From the NCBI GenBank assembly GCA_031396305.1, contig JANNKM010000109.1, positions 1 through 5,264 on the forward strand: a DNA stretch of 5,264 nucleotides, written 5' to 3'. Origin of the DNA: JAEMQF01 sp031396305. GTDB taxonomy: Bacteria; Pseudomonadota; Gammaproteobacteria; Burkholderiales; Burkholderiaceae_C. The notes under the pieces are model-generated. The model made no database searches, had not been told where the DNA came from, and saw only the letters and a program-made list of their open reading frames with translations. A program made the translations under genes and the position numbers. Positions 1 through 5,264 of the stretch are shown in pieces (position 1 is the stretch's first letter; each line of letters opens with the position of its first letter).

Positions 1-444
1 GCCCATCGCCGGCAGCGCCCAGTAGTTCGGCGTGCCCTTCGGCCACTCGGCATAACCCGTCACGGTAGCGGGTGCAAAGTCGCTGATCTTGATGCCTTCC
101 TTGGCGAAGAAGTCGTTGAGCTTGACGTAGTGGCCGCTCTCGGCCGAGCCGCCGATCCACTGGCTGTCGCCGATGATCAGGTCGCAGAGTTTGCCCTTCG
201 AGTTCAACTCGTTCAGCATGCGGTCGGCGAAGTTCGGCCAGGGCACGAACTCGAATTTCATGTTCACCTTGGTCTGCGCGGTGAAGTCTTTGCTCAGCTC
301 GACCAGCGCGTTGGCCGGATCCCAAGCGGCCCAGCACAGCGTGATCGTCTTGCCTTGCGCCTGTGCAGCGGTGCCACCCAGCGCCAGAACACCGGCAGCT
401 GCCGCCGCCACGATGGCGGGCAGCTTCTTCAAGAATGCTTTCAT
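1..444 (-). CDS. Sugar ABC transporter substrate-binding protein, N-terminal part (cut by window edge)
   Basis: The product is probably the periplasmic solute-binding component of a sugar-type ABC importer (extracellular solute-binding protein family 1 style). Only residues 1-148 are present; the gene runs off the left edge. A clear Sec signal peptide is visible: basic start MKAFLKK, an Ala/Val/Leu-rich core (residues 9-24) and an AQA cleavage site, so the mature protein would begin near Gln30. There is no lipobox, so it should be a soluble periplasmic protein. The mature part begins with a beta strand (KTITLCWAAWDP), followed by a helix, then FEFVPWPNFADRM and DLIIGDSQWIGG, typical of the first lobe of these proteins. 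Cys37 and Cys87 could form a disulfide in the periplasm. The ATG at 444 has a good Shine-Dalgarno (AGGAG, 5 nt upstream). It follows the LacI-type gene by 55 bp on the same strand with no visible terminator, so cotranscription is likely. The ligand is unknown. Confidence 0.9.
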   Translation of the reverse strand, partial: MKAFLKKLPAIVAAAAAGVLALGGTAAQAQGKTITLCWAAWDPANALVELSKDFTAQTKVNMKFEFVPWPNFADRMLNELNSKGKLCDLIIGDSQWIGGSAESGHYVKLNDFFAKEGIKISDFAPATVTGYAEWPKGTPNYWALPAMG

Positions 445-449
445 CTCGT

Positions 450-454
450 CTCCT
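450..454 (-). promoter_or_regulatory. Ribosome binding site of the solute-binding protein gene
   Basis: Read on the minus strand this is AGGAG, followed by five bases and then ATG at 444. It is the strongest Shine-Dalgarno in the window. It supports the chosen start and fits a binding protein made in excess over the regulator encoded just upstream. Confidence 0.7.
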
Positions 455-499
455 AGGGTTGAGGACAGGGGCACACAATCTGCCGGCTGACAAGCTCCG

Positions 500-1528
500 C
501 TAGTGCAGGTTCTCGGCCGTCAGGATTTCCACGCGCGGCTGCACCACGTTGAGTGCGCCACGCACGTTCTCGCACAGCGCACGCAGCACGCGCGCTGCCA
601 CTCCGACGCAGTAGTGGATGTCCTGCGTCAGCAAGTAGGCAAATCCGCCGCCGCTGAGCAGCGTGCGGTGTTCGTCGGTGAGGTCGTGCGCCACCATGCC
701 GGCTAGGCCACCCAGGCCGGCGCCGGCCAGCGCGCGCGCTAGGCCGGCGCTGCCGCAGCCCACGTTGTACAGGCCCGCCACCTTGGCCGGGTCCACGCCC
801 TTCTTGAGAAAGCGTGTCAGCGCGCGGCCGGCCGCGTCGTCGCTCGGCGGCAGGTCGGGCACGCGCAGCAGCTGGAGTTTGGGGAAGCGCTCCTCGAGCA
901 CCTGCGCAAAGCCGATGCGCCGCTCGATCTCGGCCGACAGGCGCGTCGCCTGCGAGGTCAGCAGCAGCGTGTCGCGCCCGGCCCCCGCCATTCGCGCGAG
1001 CAGCAAGCCGGCGGTGCGGCCGGCGGCGCGGTTGTCGGCGCCGACATGGGTTTCGCGCATCGAGCCGGCGACGTCGGAAAACAGCGTCACGACGTGAACG
1101 CCGGAGCGCACGAGCTCGTTGATCGCCAGCTTCACGGGCGGCAGGTCAGGCGCCATCAGCGCGATGCCTTCGCAGTCGGCCAACTGCGACAGGCCGGCGG
1201 CGAACTGGGCGCCGTCACTCGCGTCGAGCCGGTGCGTGACCTCGGTGATGTGCTGGTGCCGGAAGTCGCCCGCCGACTGCGCGATCTGGCGCTCCACCAG
1301 GTCGGCGAACGGCGTGGCGTCGTCGGGCAGCACATAGCTGAAACGCAAGTTCTGGTCGCGCCGGGGGCGGCCACGCAGCGGCGGCGCGCCGAGCTCGGCC
1401 ATGACCTGCATGACACGCTGCACCGTGTCGGCGTTGACGCCGGGGCGCTTGTTCAGCACCCGATCGACCGTGGCCGTGCCGACGCCGGCACGCGCGGCGA
1501 TGTCGGCAATGGTGGCGGTGGACGACAT
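500..1528 (-). CDS. LacI-family transcriptional regulator
   Basis: This is a cytoplasmic DNA-binding regulator of 342 residues, normal length for the LacI/GalR family. The N-terminal helix-turn-helix covers residues about 5-27 (TIADIAARAGVGTATVDRVLN), continues with RPGVNADTVQRVMQVMAELG, and leads through a hinge near residues 47-57. The rest is a periplasmic-binding-protein-like sensor. Family features include LMAPDLPP (124-131), VTLFSDVAGS (147-156), THVGADNRAAGRTAG (160-174) and VAHDLTDEHRTLLSGG (279-294). The recognition segment has Asp (TVDRVLN) where classical LacI members have Ser (TVSRVLN). Such proteins usually repress sugar uptake or catabolic genes until a sugar or derivative binds. 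The ATG at 1528 has only a poor Shine-Dalgarno, consistent with low expression. The transporter gene follows 55 bp downstream on the same strand, so it is the likeliest target, probably with autoregulation. The effector is unknown. Confidence 0.93.
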   Translation of the reverse strand: MSSTATIADIAARAGVGTATVDRVLNKRPGVNADTVQRVMQVMAELGAPPLRGRPRRDQNLRFSYVLPDDATPFADLVERQIAQSAGDFRHQHITEVTHRLDASDGAQFAAGLSQLADCEGIALMAPDLPPVKLAINELVRSGVHVVTLFSDVAGSMRETHVGADNRAAGRTAGLLLARMAGAGRDTLLLTSQATRLSAEIERRIGFAQVLEERFPKLQLLRVPDLPPSDDAAGRALTRFLKKGVDPAKVAGLYNVGCGSAGLARALAGAGLGGLAGMVAHDLTDEHRTLLSGGGFAYLLTQDIHYCVGVAARVLRALCENVRGALNVVQPRVEILTAENLH

Positions 1529-1530
1529 GT

Positions 1531-1549
1531 GTCGGATCGATCGGCCGAC
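1531..1549. promoter_or_regulatory. Candidate palindromic operator upstream of the LacI-type gene
   Basis: This 19-bp segment has arms GTCGG and CCGAC around a 9-bp centre. It also contains the perfect 8-bp palindromes GATCGATC (1535-1542) and TCGGCCGA (1541-1548). It lies 2 bp upstream of the regulator start codon and overlaps the predicted transcription start, a typical position for autorepression. LacI-family operators are usually palindromes with a central CG, and GATCGATC fits that. The assignment rests on position and symmetry only; short GC-rich palindromes also arise by chance in such DNA. Confidence 0.35.
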
Positions 1550-1551
1550 GA

Positions 1552-1579
1552 AGTATCAAGACATCAATAAATAAATCAA
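1552..1579 (-). promoter_or_regulatory. Probable sigma-70 promoter of the LacI-type gene and solute-binding protein gene
   Basis: On the minus strand, a -35-like TTGATT (1579-1574, 4 of 6 consensus bases) and a -10-like GATACT (1557-1552, 4 of 6) are separated by 16 bp. They lie in an A/T-rich island (about 1550-1590) that stands out from the GC-rich surroundings. Transcription would start near 1545, giving a leader of about 17 nt to the ATG at 1528, with the palindrome at 1531-1549 over the start point. Confidence 0.4.
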
Positions 1580-1631
1580 TCAGGGTTTAACAGGAGAACT
1601 GGGCGCACCGATCCGCTGCGCTGGCTCGAGG

Positions 1632-1660
1632 TTGACGCGCATGAGGGCCGATGGCGATAT
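1632..1660 (+). promoter_or_regulatory. Weak candidate promoter for the small plus-strand ORF
   Basis: TTGACG (1632-1637, 5 of 6 to the -35 consensus) is followed about 18 bp later by GATATC (1656-1661), a poor -10. It would place transcription start at about 1668, almost on the ATG at 1672, giving a nearly leaderless message. This is suggestive only. Confidence 0.15.
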
Positions 1661-1671
1661 CGTGGGCGGCC

Positions 1672-1845
1672 ATGCAAAAGGTGATCCAACGAACCACGCT
1701 CAAGGCTGTTGCGCAGGATCGCGCCTATTGGCTGACGCGCACGGTGCAAGAGCGCATCGCCGCCGTCGAAGTGTTGCGCCAGCAGGCGCTGGCGGCGAAC
1801 GTCGATGTTGAACAAGGACCGAGGCCAACGCCGCCGCGCAGCTGA
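1672..1845 (+). pseudogene. Small conserved-type protein, probably frameshifted near its C-terminus
   Basis: This is the only plausible plus-strand gene. The frame encodes 57 residues beginning MQKVIQRTTLKAV, with the core QDRAYWLTR followed by TVQERIAAVEVLRQQ. From memory, this core resembles a widespread family of small bacterial proteins, many next to a nucleotidyltransferase-like gene, that usually end in a motif like RLQRVxRV. Here the frame instead ends in a proline-rich tail and stops at 1845. A shift to the next frame near 1815-1818 gives DRGQRRRAAEGS and a stop at 1853-1855, which resembles the expected ending, so a one-base indel is suspected. An in-frame ATG at 1651 would add seven residues; the ATG at 1672 fits the family better. 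No good Shine-Dalgarno is visible, and no partner gene follows on this strand. The alternatives are an intact divergent small gene or a chance ORF. Confidence 0.4.
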
Positions 1846-1860
1846 AGGCTCCTGACCTGT

Positions 1861-1911
1861 TGCAAGGCTCGTTGCAGACCATCGGGCCCTGCGCCAGGTG
1901 CTTACAGCACC
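1861..1911 (-). other. Two short inverted repeats at the 3' end of the catabolic cluster
   Basis: GGTGCT/AGCACC (1897-1902 and 1906-1911, 3-nt loop) spans the stop codon of the kinase gene. TGCAA/TTGCA (1861-1865 and 1872-1876, 6-nt loop) lies just beyond. They could fold at the 3' end of the minus-strand transcript, but neither has a following U-tract, so they are not convincing intrinsic terminators. Possible roles are protecting the 3' end or none. Confidence 0.25.
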
Positions 1912-2858
1912 AGCGCCCACCAGCGCTGCGCCAGCGCTTCCAGCGTCGTCGCGCCCTGCGGCGGCAGCCTTTCCATGTACCAAGGCAGGTTGCTGTAGCG
2001 GTGCAGGAGGGCGTGGGCCATGAAGCGGCATGCCAGTGCGGGGTTCAATGCGGAGTCGGCCCAACCATAGGCGAGCAGGATGCGGCGCAGCAGGCGTGCG
2101 TCGCCGCACGCCACGAACAGGCCCACCGATGCAAATTCGTAAGCGGGGTCGCCCAGCATCGCGGGCTCGAAATCGAACAGGCCGCTGAGCTGGCAGCCGC
2201 GTGGCCCGCGTTCGACCATCAAGTGCTCGCGCATCACTTCGGTGTGCAGCAAGACTTTTGGGGCGTCGGCAGCGGGCTGCCAGGCCTGCAGAAACGCCGG
2301 GATTTGCGCCACCCAGTGCGACGCGAGGCCGCGTTTGCGCTGGCGCTCGACCGCACTCGCGGTTTGCGCGGGAATGAATTCATCCCAGTGCGGCGCCAAC
2401 GGCACGAGCGCCGCCGCGTCCAGGCGATGCAGTGCCGCCAGGCCGTGGCCGAGGTCGTCGGCGAGCCGGTCGCGCTCGTCGATCGACAGCGCCGGCCACA
2501 CCTGCACCGCGCGCTGGCCGCGCAGTTGCGTCATGACGATGTAAGACCAGCCGTCGAGCATGCCGCTCGCCGCGACCTGCGGCGTGGGCATGGGCAGCTT
2601 GCCGGCAACAAACGCCAGCACCATCGCCTCGACGCTTGCAAACTCGGCCTGGTCGGGCGGGAAGAGCTTGAGCACGTGGCGCTCGCCCAGCGCGTACACC
2701 GGCAGCGAGCCGCTGTCGTAGCGGTGCACTGTCGCGCCGCGCAGGCCGTGGCGCTGCGCAATCGTCGCCACGCCGGCAGCCAGCACCGCGTCTTCGGCGA
2801 GCAGGGCATCCCAGCCTTCCGGTGGCTGCACCAACGGGAACGACGAGCCCGGCTTCAA
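1902..2858 (-). CDS. APH-family phosphotransferase (small-molecule kinase-like) with divergent catalytic loop
   Basis: The product is a 318-residue protein with the aminoglycoside phosphotransferase / choline kinase fold, of normal length for that group. N-lobe: VLKLF (62-66) carries the probable ATP-binding lysine Lys64, and SYIVMTQLRG (105-114) is the hinge. C-lobe: DLGHGLAALHRL (135-146) is the helix before the loop, LLHTEVMREHL (203-213) is the catalytic loop, and LFDFEPAMLGDP (227-238) is the metal-binding segment with Asp229. The usual HGDxxxxN is replaced by HTExxxxH: Glu207 stands at the catalytic Asp position and His212 at the Asn position. Within APH relatives it recalls the hygromycin 7''-kinase type in KLF and the hinge. 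No resistance role is implied; in a sugar cluster a metabolite kinase is more likely. The start is TTG at 2858, overlapping the dehydrogenase stop by 4 nt (TTGA); GTG at codon 10 is the alternative. The substrate is unknown. Confidence 0.85.
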   Translation of the reverse strand: MKPGSSFPLVQPPEGWDALLAEDAVLAAGVATIAQRHGLRGATVHRYDSGSLPVYALGERHVLKLFPPDQAEFASVEAMVLAFVAGKLPMPTPQVAASGMLDGWSYIVMTQLRGQRAVQVWPALSIDERDRLADDLGHGLAALHRLDAAALVPLAPHWDEFIPAQTASAVERQRKRGLASHWVAQIPAFLQAWQPAADAPKVLLHTEVMREHLMVERGPRGCQLSGLFDFEPAMLGDPAYEFASVGLFVACGDARLLRRILLAYGWADSALNPALACRFMAHALLHRYSNLPWYMERLPPQGATTLEALAQRWWALVL

Positions 2859-4042
2859 AGGCTCACCCAGCGCCCGCCCTTGGCCGACGAGGCCACCACC
2901 GCCTTGATGAACGCCACGCCTTTGATGCCGTCAACCACGGTCGGGAAATGCGACGCCTTGTCCACCTTGGGCGCACCACGTCGGCCGGGCTGCCGCGCCG
3001 CGCGAATCGCCTGCGCGATCTCGCCATACAGCGTCGCAAACGCTTCGAGATAGCCTTCCGGGTGCCCGGCCGGAATTCGCGTGATCCGCGCCGCGGCGCT
3101 GTTCGCCGCGGCGCCGGCGCGCGCGATGATTTGCGTGGGCTCACCGAACGGCGACCAGTGCAGCTGGTTCGGTTGCTCCTGGCGCCATTCGAGCCCGCCC
3201 TGGCTGCCGTAGATGCGAATTCGCAGGTTGTTCTCATTGCCCGGCGCGACCTGGCTCGCCCACAGCGCACCGCGCGCGCCGCCCGGGTAGCGCAACATCA
3301 CCTGGGCGTTGTCGTCCAGGCGCCGGCCGGCGACGAAAGTGCTGAGTTCAGCGCACAGCTGCGTGGCCGCGAGCCCGCTGATGTATTCGGCGAGCTGAAA
3401 TGCATGCGAGCCGATGTCGCCGATGCAACCACCGGCTCCCGAGCGTGCCGGGTCGGTGCGCCAGTCGGCCTGCTTTTGACCGGACTTCTCCAACCGCTCA
3501 GTCAACCAGTCTTGCGCATACTCCACCTGCACGACGCGAATCGTGCCCAGACGCCCATCCCGCACCATCTGCCGCGCCTGGCGCACCATCGGGTAGCCGG
3601 TGTAGTTGTAGGTCACGGCAAAGATGCGGTCGTGCTTGAGCGCGAGCGCTTGCAGGCGCCGCGCGTCCTTGACGCTGGTGGCGAGCGGCTTGTCGCAGAT
3701 GACATGCATGCCGGCCTTGAGAAAGGCGGTCGCCACCGGTGCGTGCAGGTGGTTCGGCGTGACGATGGCGACAGCCTCGATGGCGTCGGCGCGTTGGCTT
3801 TCGGCATGCGCCATCGCTGCGTAATCGGCGTAGATGCGGTCCTCGGCGAGGCCCAGCGCGCGGCCGGAACGCAGCGCCTTGTCCTGGCTCGACGCCAACG
3901 CGCCGGCGATCAGTTCATAGTGATCATCGAGGCGCGCAGCGATGCGATGCACCGCGCCGATGAATGCGCCTTCGCCACCACCTACCATGCCCAGCCGGAT
4001 GCGGCGCGCGGCGCTGGCGCGGGGCTTTGTTTCGATCGCCAT
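2855..4042 (-). CDS. Gfo/Idh/MocA-family NAD(P)-dependent oxidoreductase
   Basis: The product is a cytoplasmic dehydrogenase of about 395 residues, usual for this family, which oxidises or reduces sugars, inositols and related hydroxyl compounds. Numbered from the ATG at 4042: the N-terminal Rossmann fold has RLGMVGGGEGAFIG (16-29) for the dinucleotide; IVTPNHLHAPVA follows around 93-104; CDKPLA (116-121) contains the catalytic Lys118, in the DKP variant of the common EKP motif; and GGCIGDIGSHAFQLAEYISG has Asp209 and His213, the usual catalytic pair. The C-terminal alpha/beta domain carries the substrate pocket. An in-frame TTG at 4060 adds six residues (IRRVA preceded by the start) and overlaps the upstream stop as TTGA. 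I prefer the ATG because it starts closer to the Rossmann strand, but neither has a clear Shine-Dalgarno. The gene sits between the isomerase-like and kinase-like genes with essentially no spacing, so it is almost certainly cotranscribed with them. Confidence 0.95.
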   Translation of the reverse strand: MAIETKPRASAARRIRLGMVGGGEGAFIGAVHRIAARLDDHYELIAGALASSQDKALRSGRALGLAEDRIYADYAAMAHAESQRADAIEAVAIVTPNHLHAPVATAFLKAGMHVICDKPLATSVKDARRLQALALKHDRIFAVTYNYTGYPMVRQARQMVRDGRLGTIRVVQVEYAQDWLTERLEKSGQKQADWRTDPARSGAGGCIGDIGSHAFQLAEYISGLAATQLCAELSTFVAGRRLDDNAQVMLRYPGGARGALWASQVAPGNENNLRIRIYGSQGGLEWRQEQPNQLHWSPFGEPTQIIARAGAAANSAAARITRIPAGHPEGYLEAFATLYGEIAQAIRAARQPGRRGAPKVDKASHFPTVVDGIKGVAFIKAVVASSAKGGRWVSL

Positions 4043-4056
4043 CGCGACGCGCCGGA

Positions 4057-5112
4057 TCAAAGACCCAGCATGCGCTGGACTTGCTTCGGGTCGCTCTTCG
4101 CGCCAGCAAAGTCATCGAAGGCTTTTTCGGTGACGCGGATGATGTGGTCGCGGATGAACGCCGCACCCTCGGCCGCACCCTGCTCCGGGTGCTTCAGGCA
4201 GCACTCCCATTCCAGCACCGCCCAACTGTCGTAGTTGTATTGCGCGAACTTCGAGAAGATCGCGCGAAAGTCGATCTGCCCATCGCCCAGCGACCGGAAG
4301 CGTCCGGCGCGCTGCAGCCAAGGCTGGTAGCCCGAGTACACACCTTGCCTGCCATTGGGCCGGAACTCGGCGTCCTTGACGTGCACCGACGTGATGCGCT
4401 CGTGATAGATGTCGATGAACTCCAGGTAGTCGAGCTGCTGCAGCAGGAAGTGCGAGGGGTCGTAGTTGATGCAGCAGCGCGGGTGGTTGTTCACGCGCTC
4501 CAGGAACATCTCGAAGGTCACGCCGTCGAACAGGTCTTCGCCCGGGTGCAGCTCGAAGGCGACGCTGCAGCCCGCGTCGTCGAAGGCGTTGAAGATCGGC
4601 AGCCAGCGCTTGGCGAGTTCGTCGAAGGCGCCTTCTATCAGCCCTGCCGGGCGCTGCGGCCAGGGGTACAGGTAGGGCCATGCCAGCGCGCCGGGAAAGC
4701 TGACGTTCGACTTCAAGCCGAGGTGTCGGGATGCCTGCGCCGACCACAGCATCTGCTGCACCGCCCACTGCTGGCGCTCCTTCGGCTTGCCCTTCACCGC
4801 TTCGGGGGCGAAGGCGTCGAAGGCTTCGTCATACGCCGGGTGCACGGCGACCAACTGGCCTTGCAAGTGCGTGCCCAGTTCCGTGATCTCGACGCCGTTG
4901 GCGCGCGCCACGCCCGCGAGGTCGTCGCAGTAGGCCTTCGACGACGCGGCCTTCTTCAGGTCGATGAGGCGCGCGTCCCATGACGGCAACTGCACGCCCT
5001 TGAAGCCGTGGCCCGCGGCCCATTTCGTGATTGCGTCCCAGGAGTTGAACGGCGCCGCGTCGCCGGCGAACTGGGCGAGGTAGATGCCGGGGCCCTTGAT
5101 GGTGGTAGCCAT
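4057..5112 (-). CDS. Sugar phosphate isomerase/epimerase-like TIM-barrel protein
   Basis: The product is 351 residues with the xylose-isomerase-like TIM barrel (AP endonuclease family 2 fold), cytoplasmic with no signal peptide. The barrel is recognisable from the start (PGIYLAQFAG, then HGFKGVQLPSWD at 35-46 and GVEITELGTHLQGQLV at 73-88). The expected metal ligands are visible: Glu187 in FELHPGED, Asp218 in NYDPSH, His244 in HVKDAEF and Glu301 in VLEWEC. Such enzymes isomerise or epimerise sugars and keto-inositols using a divalent metal. They very often accompany Gfo/Idh/MocA dehydrogenases, as here, where they handle keto intermediates. The ATG at 5112 has a Shine-Dalgarno (GGAG, 9 nt upstream). 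This is the first gene of the cluster. Its stop at 4057 lies 14 nt before the ATG of the dehydrogenase, or overlaps that gene's alternative TTG start. The substrate is not predictable from sequence alone. Confidence 0.94.
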   Translation of the reverse strand: MATTIKGPGIYLAQFAGDAAPFNSWDAITKWAAGHGFKGVQLPSWDARLIDLKKAASSKAYCDDLAGVARANGVEITELGTHLQGQLVAVHPAYDEAFDAFAPEAVKGKPKERQQWAVQQMLWSAQASRHLGLKSNVSFPGALAWPYLYPWPQRPAGLIEGAFDELAKRWLPIFNAFDDAGCSVAFELHPGEDLFDGVTFEMFLERVNNHPRCCINYDPSHFLLQQLDYLEFIDIYHERITSVHVKDAEFRPNGRQGVYSGYQPWLQRAGRFRSLGDGQIDFRAIFSKFAQYNYDSWAVLEWECCLKHPEQGAAEGAAFIRDHIIRVTEKAFDDFAGAKSDPKQVQRMLGL

Positions 5113-5121
5113 GTTGCGAAT

Positions 5122-5125
5122 CTCC
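5122..5125 (-). promoter_or_regulatory. Ribosome binding site of the isomerase-like gene
   Basis: The minus strand reads GGAG here, nine bases before the ATG at 5112, and it extends to GGAGAT. It supports that ATG as the start. Confidence 0.6.
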
Positions 5126-5140
5126 GGGAAGCCTGGCGCG

Positions 5141-5146
5141 ATTCTA
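5141..5146 (-). promoter_or_regulatory. Possible -10 element for the isomerase-dehydrogenase-kinase operon
   Basis: TAGAAT on the minus strand matches 5 of 6 bases of the sigma-70 -10 consensus and would give a leader of about 20 nt. No matching -35 is found 16-18 bp upstream; that region is GC-rich. Either the promoter needs an activator, or the true promoter lies in the A/T-richer repeat region at 5210-5264. Confidence 0.25.
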
Positions 5147-5160
5147 GGAGCCTGCCGAGG

Positions 5161-5173
5161 AGCCCGCCGGGCT
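5161..5173. repeat. GC-rich inverted repeat in the leader/promoter region
   Basis: AGCCCG and CGGGCT flank a single C, so the realistic hairpin is AGCC/GGCT with a 5-nt loop. On the plus strand only TTT follows, and no gene precedes it there; on the minus strand there is no U-tract. It is recorded as a structure, with a possible effect on the leader of the operon, rather than as a terminator. Confidence 0.25.
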
Positions 5174-5209
5174 TTGGGTCGGGCCCGCGTTGGGTCTGGA
5201 AAGGGGCTC

Positions 5210-5264
5210 AGTAACGAGTTACTAAGTCGTTAGCACGACTTACTAAGTGTGTGTACGAGTTCCT
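5210..5264. promoter_or_regulatory. Phased repeat array with inverted repeats, probable multi-site operator
   Basis: Three copies of one unit occur in direct order: ACGAGTTACTAAGT (5214-5227), ACGACTTACTAAGT (5235-5248, 13 of 14 identical) and ACGAGTTCCT (from 5255, 9 of 10 identical, cut by the window edge). The spacings are 21 and 20 bp, close to two helical turns. Superimposed inverted repeats are AGTAAC/GTTACT (5210-5223, 2-bp centre) and TAAGTCGT/ACGACTTA (5223-5242, 4-bp centre). The stretch is clearly A/T-richer than the flanking DNA. Regular phasing plus dyad symmetry suggests cooperative binding by a dimeric repressor; TetR-type operators with TTACTAA-like half-sites come to mind. 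The site lies about 100 bp upstream of the isomerase start and may also serve a gene to the right. Confidence 0.55.

Noticed and set aside
1576..2109. Minus-strand open frame (177 codons) overlapping the kinase C-terminus and the spacer
   Set aside because: Most of it is out of frame with the kinase gene; Arg/Pro/Ala-rich, no domain, no ribosome binding site.
1902..2858. Aminoglycoside resistance gene
   Set aside because: The fold matches but the catalytic loop is divergent and the context is catabolic. Fold membership alone does not support a resistance function.
1860..3053. Plus-strand open frame (397 codons) opposite the kinase
   Set aside because: Composition is Arg/Gln/His-rich with no family signature, and the opposite strand carries a well-supported APH-fold protein.
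2822..4234. Long plus-strand open frame (470 codons) opposite the dehydrogenase
   Set aside because: It is an antisense shadow created by GC-rich codon bias: Arg/Ala/His-rich low-complexity product, no recognisable domain, and it runs across the junctions of clear minus-strand genes.
3964..4983. Plus-strand open frame (339 codons) opposite the isomerase gene
   Set aside because: It is antisense to an unambiguous TIM-barrel gene with all metal ligands and has no motifs of its own.
5161..5176. Intrinsic terminator
   Set aside because: The hairpin is short with a tight loop and only three T's, on a strand with no gene upstream of it in the window.
1..5264. tRNA or rRNA genes, CRISPR array, insertion sequence ends
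   Set aside because: No cloverleaf-like segment, no regularly spaced 28-37 bp repeats with unique spacers, no transposase fragments. The only tandem repeats are the short phased units at 5214-5264.

Overview
The window is GC-rich DNA with a strong G/C bias at codon third positions. Protein style and gene content suggest a betaproteobacterium of the Burkholderiales (Rubrivivax, Variovorax or Polaromonas type). That assignment is an impression from composition and protein families, because no rRNA or other marker gene is present. All five confidently called genes lie on the minus strand, so the window reads biologically from right to left.

Right part (5264 to 1902): a short control region is followed by a tightly packed three-gene catabolic cluster. 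It encodes a TIM-barrel sugar-phosphate isomerase/epimerase-like protein (5112-4057), a Gfo/Idh/MocA-family NAD(P)-dependent dehydrogenase (about 4042-2855) and an APH-fold small-molecule kinase (2858-1902). The genes touch or overlap, and TTGA occurs at both junctions. The right edge (5210-5264) is an A/T-richer patch with three copies of a short unit at a 20-21 bp period, interleaved with inverted repeats. It looks like a multi-site operator, probably shared with a gene beyond the edge.

Middle (1901 to 1529): a spacer of about 370 bp holds two small hairpins beyond the kinase stop, a small plus-strand ORF (1672-1845) that looks like a frameshifted member of a small conserved protein family, and an A/T-rich promoter for the next minus-strand gene with a palindromic operator candidate.

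Left part (1528 to 1): a LacI-family regulator with a periplasmic-binding-protein-like sensor domain is followed 55 bp later by the first 148 codons of an exported ABC-transporter solute-binding protein. The gene continues past the left edge, where the permease genes would be expected.

Working model (inference): the solute-binding protein captures a sugar, polyol or sugar derivative. The dehydrogenase and isomerase remodel it, possibly through a keto intermediate, and the APH-like protein may phosphorylate it or an intermediate. The LacI regulator would control the transporter and perhaps the enzymes. The substrate cannot be named from the sequence. The most unusual elements are the kinase with its altered catalytic loop and the phased repeat array at the right edge.
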